DNA of 7,748 bases from Gammaproteobacteria bacterium (GTDB lineage: Bacteria; Pseudomonadota; Gammaproteobacteria; Steroidobacterales; JACDCP01), in NCBI GenBank assembly GCA_013817465.1, contig JACDCP010000152.1:1-7748 (forward strand), in the 5' to 3' direction. The position numbers were made by a program, and so were the translations under genes. The notes beneath the pieces are model-generated. The model was given only the letters and a program-made list of their open reading frames with translations. It searched no databases and was not told where the DNA came from. Below are positions 1 to 6,488 of this stretch, piece after piece (the stretch's first letter is position 1; each line of letters starts with the position of its first letter).

Positions 1-75
1 GTGGCTATGGGTGGACTCGAACCACCGACCTCAGCATTATGAGTGCCGCGCTCTAACCAGCTGAGCTACATAGCC
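1..75 (-). tRNA. tRNA-Met (CAT), elongator type, 3' CCA cut by window edge
   Basis: Read on the minus strand, the segment folds as a full cloverleaf. A 7-bp acceptor stem starts GGCTATG and closes with CATAGCC. The D arm contains AGCTCAGCTGGTTAGAG, the anticodon stem CGGCA/TGCTG encloses the loop CTCATAA, and the T arm has GGTTCGAGTCC. The anticodon CAT lies at 39-41. The body closely resembles E. coli elongator tRNA-Met (metT type), including the A discriminator at position 2. It lacks initiator features: the 1-72 pair is Watson-Crick and there is no GGG/CCC anticodon stem. Only the first C of an encoded CCA is inside the window. A tRNA-Ile2 (CAT, lysidine-modified) is the alternative but fits less well. 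In Pseudomonas a tRNA-Met also follows ychF. Confidence 0.95.
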
Positions 76-102
76 ATGGTGCGGGATTTGCAGGGGACAC
101 GA

Positions 103-131
103 ATTCTCCGACCTGCACAGCATACTGTCAA
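103..131 (-). promoter_or_regulatory. Sigma70-type promoter for tRNA-Met
   Basis: On the minus strand a perfect -35 box TTGACA (126-131) is followed by a 17-nt spacer and a -10 box GAGAAT (103-108, 4 of 6 matches to TATAAT). Transcription would start near 96, giving a leader of about 20 nt before the mature tRNA 5' end at 75. The promoter lies beyond the ychF stop, so the tRNA can be expressed independently of the operon upstream. Confidence 0.75.
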
Positions 132-275
132 GACAACCCCGGTGCGCTTTGTTGTTGCGACGCAGGTATCAAACACCGTCATTCGAGCGCATGAGGTACT
201 TTTCCAAACGAGGAATCTGAATTCCGCCCAGGTTTTCGCCGGGGTGACGGCGCCGGTACTTGTGGAAATGCCGGC

Positions 276-1367
276 TCAGACGTTGAAGCGGAAGTGCATG
301 ACGTCGCCTTCCTGCACGATGTATTCCTTGCCTTCGAGGCGCAGCCTTCCTGCTTCGCGCGCGCCATGCTCGCCGCCTCTCGCGACGTATTCGTCGTAGG
401 CGATGACTTCGGCGCGAATGAAGCCTTTTTCGAAATCCGTGTGTATCTCGCCCGCGGCCTGCGGTGCTGTCGAGCCCGTGCGCACCGTCCACGCACGTAC
501 TTCCTTGGGGCCGGCGGTAAAGAATGTCTGCAAGCCGAGCAGCCGATAGCCGGCGCGGATCACTCGGTTCAGGCCGGGTTCCTCCAGACCGAGATCGGCC
601 AGGAATTCGACCTTGTCGGCGGCGTCGAGCTGCGCGATTTCGGCTTCGAGTGCCGCGCAGACCGGCACGACTTCTGATCTCCCGGCACGTGCGCGCTCGC
701 GAACCTGGTCGAGATACGGATTGTCGGTGAAGCCGCCTTCCGCGACGTTGGCAATGTACATCGTCGGTTTGGCTGTCAGCAGGTGCAGGTCACGGATTTC
801 ATGTCGCTCCTCTTTTGTCAGCGGCATGGCGTGCACCGGCTGCCCGGTATCCAGGTGCTGTGCAACGCGAGCGAGCAAGTCGCGGCGAACGATAGCCGCC
901 TTGTCGTTGGTCTTCGCAACGCGCACGGCCCGTTCGTGATTCTTCTCGACGGTCTCGAGATCGGCGAGGGCGAGCTCGGTGTTGATGACGTCGATGTCGG
1001 AGCCCGGATCGATGCGGCCGGCGACGTGCACGACGTCGTCGTTGGAGAAGCAGCGCACGACGTGGGCCACGGCGTCGGTCTCGCGAATATTGGCCAGGAA
1101 CTTATTGCCCAGCCCTTCACCTTTCGAGGCGCCGGCGACGAGGCCCGCGATATCGACGAACTCGACCGTGGTCGGCAGGATCTTAACGGGCTTTGCGATT
1201 TTCGCCAGCTCGTCCAGGCGCGGGTCCGGCACCGGCACGATGCCGACATTCGGCTCAATGGTGCAAAACGGGTAGTTCTCGGCGGCGATCGCCGCGGCGG
1301 TCAGCGCGTTGAAAAGCGTCGACTTGCCGACGTTCGGCAGGCCGACGATGCCGCAGCGGATCGCCAT
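276..1367 (-). CDS. ychF: Ribosome-binding ATPase YchF (OLA1/Obg family)
   Basis: The product is 363 residues, the same length as E. coli YchF. Family members bind ribosomes and hydrolyse ATP in preference to GTP, because the usual NKxD base-specificity motif is replaced by NxxE. Here the Walker A motif GLPNVGKST is at 9-17, the switch/G3 region begins DIAG at 72-75 and continues into a GASKGEGLGN stretch, and NVAE at 207-210 replaces NKxD. The C-terminal part (about 277-363) is the TGS domain, with the typical DFEKGFIRAEV and a terminal VMHFRFNV. I chose the ATG at 1367-1365, whose A is the last base of the pth stop (TGATG). A TTG one codon upstream would add a single residue. The start-stop overlap suggests translational coupling to pth. 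No clear Shine-Dalgarno and no strong terminator follow. Confidence 0.97.
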   Translation of the reverse strand: MAIRCGIVGLPNVGKSTLFNALTAAAIAAENYPFCTIEPNVGIVPVPDPRLDELAKIAKPVKILPTTVEFVDIAGLVAGASKGEGLGNKFLANIRETDAVAHVVRCFSNDDVVHVAGRIDPGSDIDVINTELALADLETVEKNHERAVRVAKTNDKAAIVRRDLLARVAQHLDTGQPVHAMPLTKEERHEIRDLHLLTAKPTMYIANVAEGGFTDNPYLDQVRERARAGRSEVVPVCAALEAEIAQLDAADKVEFLADLGLEEPGLNRVIRAGYRLLGLQTFFTAGPKEVRAWTVRTGSTAPQAAGEIHTDFEKGFIRAEVIAYDEYVARGGEHGAREAGRLRLEGKEYIVQEGDVMHFRFNV

Positions 1368-1948
1368 CAACCGGCATCGCGGCTGTGCAGCCGGTTCTTG
1401 GCTTTTTCCTCGCCGTCCTCGAGCAGGGTGGGCACTGCGGCCACCGCGTCGCCGACGGCATTCAGGATGAGTTCCTCATCGCCAGCGGGCGCTCTACGCA
1501 ATACATAGTTGATGACATCGTGCTTGCTGCCCGGATGGCCGATGCCGAAGCGCAGACGCAGAAACTCCTTGCCGAGATGCGCGATCGTGTCGCGCAGCCC
1601 ATTGTGCCCGCCGTGACCGCCGCCCCGCTTGAGTCGCACCGTGCCGGCGGGGAGATCGAGCTCGTCATGGGCGACGAGCACCTCGGTCGGCGCGATCTTG
1701 CGATAGGCGCATAAGCCTTGCAGCGCAAGGCCGCTGCGATTCATGTAGGTCATCGGTTTGAAGAGCAGAAGCTCGCGCCCCTGCACCTCGATGCGGGAGA
1801 GCTCACCATTGAACCGGCGTTCACTACGAAACCGGCCGTCGAAGGCATGCGCCAGCGTGTCCGCAAACCAGAAGCCTGCATTGTGACGATCGAGCTGATG
1901 CTCCGGGCCCGGATTGCCGAGCCCGGCAATGAGGCGGATGGTTTCCAT
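1367..1948 (-). CDS. pth: Peptidyl-tRNA hydrolase
   Basis: The product is 193 residues, like E. coli Pth. The enzyme cleaves the ester bond of peptidyl-tRNAs released from stalled ribosomes, which recycles tRNA, and it is essential in E. coli. Every key residue known from E. coli is present with an offset of +2: Asn12 in GLGNPG (9-14), catalytic His22 in RHNAG, Asn70 in MTYMNRSG, Asp95 in HDELDLPAG, and Asn116 in GGGHGGHNGLRD. The start ATG lies 19 nt after the rplY stop, consistent with an rplY-pth-ychF transcript. The stop TGA shares its A with the ychF start. The C-terminal tail after about residue 180 is short and charged, as is usual. No defects were seen. Confidence 0.98.
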   Translation of the reverse strand: METIRLIAGLGNPGPEHQLDRHNAGFWFADTLAHAFDGRFRSERRFNGELSRIEVQGRELLLFKPMTYMNRSGLALQGLCAYRKIAPTEVLVAHDELDLPAGTVRLKRGGGHGGHNGLRDTIAHLGKEFLRLRFGIGHPGSKHDVINYVLRRAPAGDEELILNAVGDAVAAVPTLLEDGEEKAKNRLHSRDAG

Positions 1949-1967
1949 TCACGCCGCCGGCTGACGA

Positions 1968-2654
1968 TCAGTCCTCGTCCCTGGACTTCTCCTCGTCCGG
2001 TTTCTCGCCCTCGCCCTCTTCGGCGCCAGCCGCCTCCGCCGCGCCTGCGGCCTCTTCCTCTTCCACAGCCTCGACGCGCGGGTGGTGCACGGCCGCAATC
2101 GGCAGATCGTTGCCTTCACCGTGCGCCAGCTCAACGAGCTCGACGCCCTCCGGCAGCTTGATGTCGGACAGATGGCGGATGTCTTCCATGCCCATGCCGG
2201 AGCAGTCGATTTCCAGATAGCCCGGGAGATGCTTCGGCAGGCAGCTCACCTCGACATCGCTCTCCATCTTGGAGAACACGCCATGCTCGAGCTTGACGCC
2301 GGGCGCTTCGCTCTCGCCGATGAAGTGCAGGGGCACGTGCATGCGGATTTTCTCGTCGGCGAGAATCCGCTGTAAATCGGCGTGCAGCACGCGATGGCGG
2401 GCCGGATGGCGCTGAAGGTCCTTGAGGATGGCGGCCTGCTCTTCATCACCGACCTTGATGGTCAGCACCGAGGAATAGAACGCCTCGTTATCCAGTTGGT
2501 GCAGGAGGGCCTGGTGATCGAGCGCTATGGGGCGCGGATCGCGTTTGCCTCCGTACAATACCGCGGGCACTTTTCCTTCGCGACGCAGGCGGCGGCTCGC
2601 ACCTCTCCCCTTGTCGTCCCGGGACTCCGCGATGAGCTCGAATGATTTGCTCAT
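1968..2654 (-). CDS. rplY: Large ribosomal subunit protein bL25 (Ctc/TL5 form)
   Basis: The product is 228 residues, the long Ctc/TL5 form rather than the roughly 94-residue E. coli L25. The N-terminal domain (about 1-95), beginning MSKSFELIAESRDDKGRGAS, is the 5S rRNA-binding L25 fold, with the conserved GKVPAVLYGG loop near residue 30. The beta-rich TL5 domain follows (about 96-190), with LHFIGESEAPGVKLEHGV and EVSCLPKHLPGYLEIDCSGM. The last 35 or so residues are a low-complexity tail rich in Glu, Ala and Gly, of a kind common in this family. The ATG is preceded by CGGAG at good spacing. An intrinsic terminator ends only 22 nt upstream, so expression needs either read-through from prs or a promoter I could not find. 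Confidence 0.96.
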   Translation of the reverse strand: MSKSFELIAESRDDKGRGASRRLRREGKVPAVLYGGKRDPRPIALDHQALLHQLDNEAFYSSVLTIKVGDEEQAAILKDLQRHPARHRVLHADLQRILADEKIRMHVPLHFIGESEAPGVKLEHGVFSKMESDVEVSCLPKHLPGYLEIDCSGMGMEDIRHLSDIKLPEGVELVELAHGEGNDLPIAAVHHPRVEAVEEEEAAGAAEAAGAEEGEGEKPDEEKSRDED

Positions 2655-2676
2655 GTCGTGTTCTCCGTCAGTCAGT

Positions 2677-2714
2677 AAAAAAACAAACGCCGCCCCGCGA
2701 CCAGACGCGGCGTT
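2677..2714 (-). terminator. Intrinsic terminator between prs and rplY
   Basis: On the minus strand AACGCCGC (2707-2714) pairs perfectly over 8 bp with GCGGCGTT (2686-2693) around a 13-nt loop. It is followed at once by TGTTTTTTT (2685-2677). This is a textbook Rho-independent terminator for transcription arriving from prs. The same arms give no terminator on the plus strand, because the run of A then lies upstream of the hairpin. The U-tract ends 22 nt before the rplY ATG, so the structure could also act as an attenuator of rplY-pth-ychF. Confidence 0.85.
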
Positions 2715-2721
2715 CCACTAG

Positions 2722-2824
2722 AATGGGGACATTCTTGATTTCAGAAAATGGGTACGTTCCTGATTTCGGAACAGCGGACATTGTCGGGCTCGCAGCGAAA
2801 TCTGAAATCAGGAATGTCCCCATT
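2722..2824. repeat. Palindromic intergenic repeat element with AATGGGGACATTCYTGATTTC arms
   Basis: Two 24-bp arms, 2722-2745 and 2801-2824, are inverted copies with one mismatch (23 of 24). Their outer ends read AATGGGGACATTC. A third, degenerate copy (21 of 24) lies inside at 2747-2770 in the orientation of the left arm. A shorter nested inverted pair, GATTTCG (2762-2768) and CGAAATC (2796-2802), also occurs. The element fills the space between the prs stop and the terminator and would form a long hairpin in the prs mRNA tail. There is no transposase gene and no clear target duplication. It resembles non-autonomous repeats dispersed by REP-associated (Y1/IS200-like) transposases. That assignment is inference and needs a genome-wide copy count. 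Confidence 0.8.
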
Positions 2825-2839
2825 TTCTCCATTTTCCCT

Positions 2840-3793
2840 TCAATCGACGTACAGCGAGCTGACCGACTCCTCGTCGCTGATGCGACGCATGGTCTCCGCG
2901 AGCAGCTCCGCCGTGCCGAGCTGGCGGATCACAGGGCAGGCCTGCGCCTCCTCGCTCAGCCGGATGGTGTCGGTCACCACGAGCTCATCGAGCTGCGATT
3001 CGCTCAGGCGCTGCACTGCCGATCCCGAGAGCACTGCGTGGGTCACGTAAGCCACGACGCGGCTCGCGCCATCGTCCTTGAGCGCCGCGGCTGCCAGGCA
3101 CAGTGTGCCAGCCGTGTCGACCATGTCGTCGACCATGATGCATACCTTGTCGCTCACCCGGCCGATGACGTTCATCACCTTCGATTCGTTCGGCCGCGGC
3201 CGGCGCTTGTCGATGATCGCCAGATCCGCATCGTCGAGTCTCTTCGCGAGCGCCCGCGCGCGCACGACGCCGCCCACGTCCGGCGATACGACGACCATGT
3301 CGTCGTATTTCTGCCTCCACATGTCGCCGAGCAGAACGGGCGACGCGTACACATTATCCACCGGGATATCGAAGAATCCCTGGATCTGCTCCGCGTGCAG
3401 ATCCACTGTCAGCACGCGATCGACGCCGGCGCTCGCGATCATGTTCGCCACCAGCTTCGCCGTGATCGCGACGCGCGTTGCCCGCGGCCGGCGATCCTGG
3501 CGCGAGTAGCCGTAATACGGCATGACGGCCGTGATTCTCGCCGCGGACGCTCGCCGGCAGGCATCGGCCATGACCAGCAGCTCCATCAAGTGGTCGTTCA
3601 CCGGCGGGCAGGTCGACTGCACGATGAACACGTCGCGCCCGCGGATGTTCTCGAGTATCTCGACGGTGACTTCACCATCGCTGAAACTGCCGACGTTCGC
3701 CTTGCTGAGCGGCAGCATCAAATGCCGGGTGATCGCCTGGGCCAGCTCGGGATTGGCATTGCCCGTGAAGACCACCATGCCTGCGCTGTCCAA
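2840..3793 (-). CDS. prs: Ribose-phosphate pyrophosphokinase (PRPP synthetase)
   Basis: The product is 317 residues from the chosen start (E. coli has 315). The enzyme transfers pyrophosphate from ATP to ribose-5-phosphate to make PRPP for purine, pyrimidine, histidine, tryptophan and NAD synthesis. Visible motifs are VVFTGNANPELA at the N-terminus, FSDGEV (37-42), RQDRR (98-102), DLHAEQIQGFFD (131-142) with the catalytic-region His133, DKRR (195-198), and the PRPP-binding loop VDDMVDTAGTL (221-231). I chose TTG at 3793 because GGGGAGG sits 5 nt upstream and the resulting N-terminus MDSAGMVVFTGN matches the family length. An ATG five codons later would be 20 nt from that ribosome site. A GTG directly abutting the tRNA CCA is unlikely. 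It is probably co-transcribed with tRNA-Gln. Confidence 0.97.
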   Translation of the reverse strand: MDSAGMVVFTGNANPELAQAITRHLMLPLSKANVGSFSDGEVTVEILENIRGRDVFIVQSTCPPVNDHLMELLVMADACRRASAARITAVMPYYGYSRQDRRPRATRVAITAKLVANMIASAGVDRVLTVDLHAEQIQGFFDIPVDNVYASPVLLGDMWRQKYDDMVVVSPDVGGVVRARALAKRLDDADLAIIDKRRPRPNESKVMNVIGRVSDKVCIMVDDMVDTAGTLCLAAAALKDDGASRVVAYVTHAVLSGSAVQRLSESQLDELVVTDTIRLSEEAQACPVIRQLGTAELLAETMRRISDEESVSSLYVD

Positions 3794-3798
3794 CCGCA

Positions 3799-3805
3799 CC
3801 TCCCC
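3799..3805 (-). promoter_or_regulatory. Shine-Dalgarno site that decides the prs start
   Basis: GGGGAGG on the minus strand is the strongest ribosome-binding sequence near prs. It stands 5 nt from the TTG at 3793-3791, which argues for a TTG start. It also lies in the 24-nt gap between tRNA-Gln and prs, so cutting at the tRNA 3' end would leave it near the extreme 5' end of the prs mRNA. Confidence 0.65.
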
Positions 3806-3817
3806 GGCTCTCGACAC

Positions 3818-3892
3818 TGGCTGGGGTGGCAGGATTCGAACCTGCGCATGACGGGATCAAAACCCGTTGCCTTACCGCTTGGCTACACCCCA
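3818..3892 (-). tRNA. tRNA-Gln (TTG), CCA encoded
   Basis: On the minus strand the 75-nt cloverleaf begins TGGGGTG and ends CACCCCAG followed by CCA (3818-3820). The D arm is AGCCAAGCGGTAAGGC, the anticodon arm ACGGG/CCCGT encloses TTTTGAT with anticodon TTG at 3858-3860, and the T arm has GGTTCGAATCC. The G discriminator, the weak U1-A72 pair and the overall sequence match bacterial tRNA-Gln closely. A tRNA-Gln in front of prs is also found in Pseudomonas. Confidence 0.97.
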
Positions 3893-3905
3893 CGAAAGGC
3901 CGTGT

Positions 3906-3934
3906 ATTGTGAGTGCCGGACTACCGGGTGTCAA
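3906..3934 (-). promoter_or_regulatory. Sigma70-type promoter for tRNA-Gln and prs
   Basis: A perfect -35 TTGACA (3929-3934), a 17-nt spacer and the -10 CACAAT (3906-3911, 4 of 6 matches) lie just upstream of tRNA-Gln on the minus strand. The expected start, about 7 nt past the -10 box, is within roughly 10 nt of the mature tRNA 5' end at 3892. No terminator lies between the tRNA and prs, so this promoter very likely drives both. The AT-rich stretch starting about 16 bp beyond the -35 box could partly act as an UP element. Confidence 0.8.
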
Positions 3935-3950
3935 TTCGATCGATGTGCTC

Positions 3951-4010
3951 GAAAAGTTATCAGATATACATCGTAAATTATTGTATCCACATATATATTT
4001 TTAGCATTCC
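3951..4010. other. AT-rich spacer in the expected ispE position
   Basis: This 60-bp stretch contains only 15 G or C bases (25%), against clearly GC-rich genes on both sides. It includes ATATATAT at 3991-3998 and several TA-rich hexamers. No coding sequence is supported: reading frames across it are short and show no IspE/GHMP-kinase motif. It may be an UP element or alternative promoter for tRNA-Gln-prs, or a scar from loss or movement of ispE. Confidence 0.6.
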
Positions 4011-4046
4011 AGACAGGAAGGAGAGCGCCGCCTGGTCCTGCGGCTG

Positions 4047-4082
4047 CCGGCAACTTCCGCATCAAACGCGGGGTCGTGCCGG
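4047..4082 (-). other. Stem-loop just after the lolB stop
   Basis: On the minus strand an outer stem CCGGCA/TGCCGG (4077-4082 with 4047-4052) encloses an inner stem CCGC/GCGG (4068-4071 with 4057-4060) around a 7-nt loop. It starts one base past the lolB stop codon region. No U-tract follows, so it is not a standard intrinsic terminator. It may stabilise the 3' end of the TPR-lolB mRNA or pause polymerase. Confidence 0.45.
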
Positions 4083-4083
4083 T

Positions 4084-4725
4084 CTACAGGCGTGGCCCGC
4101 CGAGTTCCCAGTCGTCAACTGCAAGCCGGATCCGCAAATCGTCGTTTTCCATGACTAGCTTGCGCGGGAGCGTGTCGCCGTCGAAGCTGCGATAGCTCGT
4201 GTAGCGGACCGTCCAGTCGCGTTGCTCGAGCTCCTCGAGGCGTCCGTGCTCATCCAGTGTTTCCTCCGCATCACCGCTTTGTGGGTCCGCAACGCCAAGC
4301 ATCCAGTAGCGCATGCTGGCCAACGGCACGCGCCAGCCGAGCTCGGCTGCGAGCTCGGCCTCGGGATCCGTGAACACGAAGTGCTCGCCTTCCGAGGTTT
4401 CGAGCTCGAGCCGCTCCGGCACGCCTTCGATGCGAAAACCGCCGACGCCCAGCGGCCCGCTGAATCGCGCGTCCACATAGTTCTCGTCCTGCCGCCACGT
4501 AAGCGTGCCGCTCCAGCCCTCCTCGTCCGTCGATAAGGCAATGCGGCTTTGCAAGCTCCAGTGATCGAGCGATTGCAGCGCTTCGCGCCGGGCGGGCCAG
4601 CTCGCCGCGCTGAATTCTTCGGCGCGCTGCTGCGGCTGCAGACAACCGGTGAGCGCGAGTGCCAGGATCAGAAGAGGGGGGTTGAAACCCGCCCTACGGC
4701 AACGTACGGCCGAAGTTGCATTCAC
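4084..4725 (-). CDS. lolB: Outer-membrane lipoprotein insertion protein LolB
   Basis: The product is 213 residues. LolB takes lipoproteins from the periplasmic carrier LolA and inserts them into the inner leaflet of the outer membrane. The N-terminus has basic residues, a hydrophobic stretch PPLLILALAL and the lipobox LTGC with Cys28 as the lipidated residue. The mature part shows the LolB pattern: LDHWSLQSRIAL (53-64), WSGTLTWRQ (71-79), ARFSGPLGVGGFRIEG (86-101), which probably includes the protruding hydrophobic loop, and MRYWMLGVADP (138-148). The start is GTG, overlapping the TPR gene stop in GTGA, which suggests coupled translation. In related genomes ispE follows directly; here it does not. 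Assignment rests on motif pattern and gene position, since the family is divergent. Confidence 0.9.
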   Translation of the reverse strand: MNATSAVRCRRAGFNPPLLILALALTGCLQPQQRAEEFSAASWPARREALQSLDHWSLQSRIALSTDEEGWSGTLTWRQDENYVDARFSGPLGVGGFRIEGVPERLELETSEGEHFVFTDPEAELAAELGWRVPLASMRYWMLGVADPQSGDAEETLDEHGRLEELEQRDWTVRYTSYRSFDGDTLPRKLVMENDDLRIRLAVDDWELGGPRL

Positions 4726-6419
4726 GAAGCCAGTCGTTCCATGACCTCGACGACAGCCGGTGCTTCGGGATGCGCCTCGAGTGTTTCCTGCCAGATGTGC
4801 TGCGCCCGCGCCTCGTCGCCGGTAGCCCAGAGCACCTCGCCGAGATGTGCGGCGATTTCCGGATCGGGCGCGAGCGCATAGGCGCGTTCCAGGTGCTCGA
4901 GCGCGGCGGCGTTGCGCCGGCGCTTGTAAAGCACCCAGCCCATGCTGTCGAGGATCGCCGCGTTGCCCGGATCGAGCTCGAGAGCTTTCTTGATATAGCG
5001 ATGCGCCTCACGGTGACGGCCGGTACGATCGGCGAGCGTGTAACCCAGGGCGTTCAGCGCCGTGGGATCGTCGGGCCGGTCGTCCACGATGCGGCGCAGC
5101 TCGGCAATGGCGTCGTCGACACGATCGAGGCGCTCGAACAAAAACGCGCGCGCATACAGCAACGTGTCGTTCTCCGGGTGCGTGCGCAAGCTTTCGTTAT
5201 AGGCCTCGAGCGCCGCATCGGTATCGCCCATCTCTTCGAGGAGCTGGCCTCGCGCCGCGAGCAGCTCGACAGCCTGTTCCGGCAGGACCTCAGCCATTTC
5301 AGCGAGATGATCGACGCCGGCCTGGCCGTTGCCGAGCGCGAGCAGGACTCTGCTCGTGCGGATCTGCGCATCCACCACATACTGGCTGGCGCGCACGCGC
5401 GCATAAAACTGCAGGGCGCGCTCGAACTCTTCGCGGTTTTCGGCGATGGCGCCGAGATAATAGAAGGCCTCGTACGGATAGCGGCCGCTGACCAGCAGAG
5501 CATTGAAGCGCGTCTCCGCCGCATCGAGATTGCCCGTTTCGAGCTCGAGCAATCCGAGCACGCGCAAGGCTTCTGCGTTGCGCGGATCTGCAGTGAGCAT
5601 TTCATTGAGCAGCTCGCGGGCTTCATCGGTGCGCCCCGTGCTGCCCAGCAGTAACGCGTATTCCAGCCGCTCGCCGGGCTCCGGCTTATTTTCTACGAGC
5701 GCGCGCGCCTCCGCCAGACCGGCATCGACTTGCCCGTCCAGCACCAGTGCCCGCGCGAGGATGAGGCGCGCATCGGTCCACTCCGGCCGGATATTCCGCG
5801 CCTGACGCGCACTTTCCGTGGCGAGCGCCGGATCGCCCGAGCGAAGCGCCAGCGAAGCCAGGGCGTAGTGGGCCTCTGCAGAGGCGCGGTGCTTGCCCAC
5901 CACCTTGCGCATGGCGCGGGTCGCCAGCGAACGTTCCTGCACATCGGACAGCAAGGCCAGCGCGCGCATGAACGCATCCTCGGAAGCGGGCGGCTCGCTC
6001 GCATCCAGCAGATGCTCGAGTTGTTCGGCCGCGCTGCCCACATCGCCGGCTCGCAGATGCAGGCGCACGAGATAATTGCGCGCTTCCTGGGCGTCGGGCT
6101 CGAGCTGCAGCCAGCGCTCGGCGCTGGCGAGCGCGTCGGCGAGACGGCCATACTGAAAGTTGACCTCGGTTGCACGCCGCAGGAGCCCGGGATCGCTGCT
6201 CAAGCGGGCGGCTTCCGCGTATTCCTCCGCGGCCGCCGCATATTCTCCGCGCTGCAAGGCGAACTCTGCGATGAGGATGTGAAAATCCGCTTCGGGGGCT
6301 GCCCCCGCAACCTCCATCTCGGCCCTTTCGAAATCGCCGACACGCGCGTCGCGTTCGCCGACACAGGCGGCGAGCGACCCGAGGCAGATGCCGAACGCGA
6401 TGAGGAACGCCTTTTTCAT
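4722..6419 (-). CDS. TPR-repeat lipoprotein (P. aeruginosa PA4667-like)
   Basis: The product is 565 residues from the ATG at 6419. I chose that start because it begins MKKAFLIAFGICLGSLAAC, a lipoprotein signal with the lipobox LAAC and Cys19 as the first mature residue; the frame stays open upstream only through repeat sequence. The rest is almost entirely tetratricopeptide repeats, for example AEFALQRGEYAAAAEEYAEA near the start. The best conserved pair is at the end: ALNALGYTLADR from residue 454 and LDSMGWVLYKR from 490. Such proteins are scaffolds for protein contacts. The predicted site is the outer membrane facing the periplasm, since residue +2 after the Cys is Val, not Asp. It lies between hemA (divergent) and lolB (4-nt overlap), as PA4667 does. 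The exact function is unknown to me. Confidence 0.9.
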   Translation of the reverse strand: MKKAFLIAFGICLGSLAACVGERDARVGDFERAEMEVAGAAPEADFHILIAEFALQRGEYAAAAEEYAEAARLSSDPGLLRRATEVNFQYGRLADALASAERWLQLEPDAQEARNYLVRLHLRAGDVGSAAEQLEHLLDASEPPASEDAFMRALALLSDVQERSLATRAMRKVVGKHRASAEAHYALASLALRSGDPALATESARQARNIRPEWTDARLILARALVLDGQVDAGLAEARALVENKPEPGERLEYALLLGSTGRTDEARELLNEMLTADPRNAEALRVLGLLELETGNLDAAETRFNALLVSGRYPYEAFYYLGAIAENREEFERALQFYARVRASQYVVDAQIRTSRVLLALGNGQAGVDHLAEMAEVLPEQAVELLAARGQLLEEMGDTDAALEAYNESLRTHPENDTLLYARAFLFERLDRVDDAIAELRRIVDDRPDDPTALNALGYTLADRTGRHREAHRYIKKALELDPGNAAILDSMGWVLYKRRRNAAALEHLERAYALAPDPEIAAHLGEVLWATGDEARAQHIWQETLEAHPEAPAVVEVMERLAS

Positions 6420-6448
6420 GATGGGTCGAAACTGCAGAGAGCCAGGAT

Positions 6449-6465
6449 GCGATTTTCGCTCATTC
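6449..6465 (-). repeat. Left arm of a perfect 17-bp inverted repeat
   Basis: Read on the minus strand this is GAATGAGCGAAAATCGC, identical to 6684-6700 on the plus strand. It ends 29 nt upstream of the TPR gene start codon. It may belong to a promoter shared in sequence with hemA or be the terminal repeat of a 252-bp element. Confidence 0.85.
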
Positions 6466-6488
6466 TTCGACTGCGCGCTTGCGCAAAG

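Noticed and set aside
227..244. Weak hairpin downstream of ychF as a terminator
   Set aside because: Only six pairs with one mismatch and no T-tract follows on the minus strand. It resembles a degenerate intergenic repeat at best.
2715..2839. Promoter for rplY inside the palindromic element
   Set aside because: The best -10-like hexamers (GACAAT, CATTCT) have no acceptable -35 partner at 16-18 bp, so I do not annotate one.
2642..3976. Long plus-strand open frame of 444 codons opposite prs
   Set aside because: It is antisense to prs, whose protein matches the PRPP synthetase family throughout. Long antisense frames are expected in GC-rich genes.
3913..4158. Small plus-strand frame of 81 codons across the AT-rich spacer
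   Set aside because: No ribosome site or recognisable motif was seen, and it runs into the antisense of lolB. I could not read an ispE remnant in any frame there.
4716..5654. Plus-strand open frame of 312 codons opposite the TPR gene
   Set aside because: It is antisense to a clear TPR repeat protein, has no recognisable domain and is explained by codon bias on the other strand.
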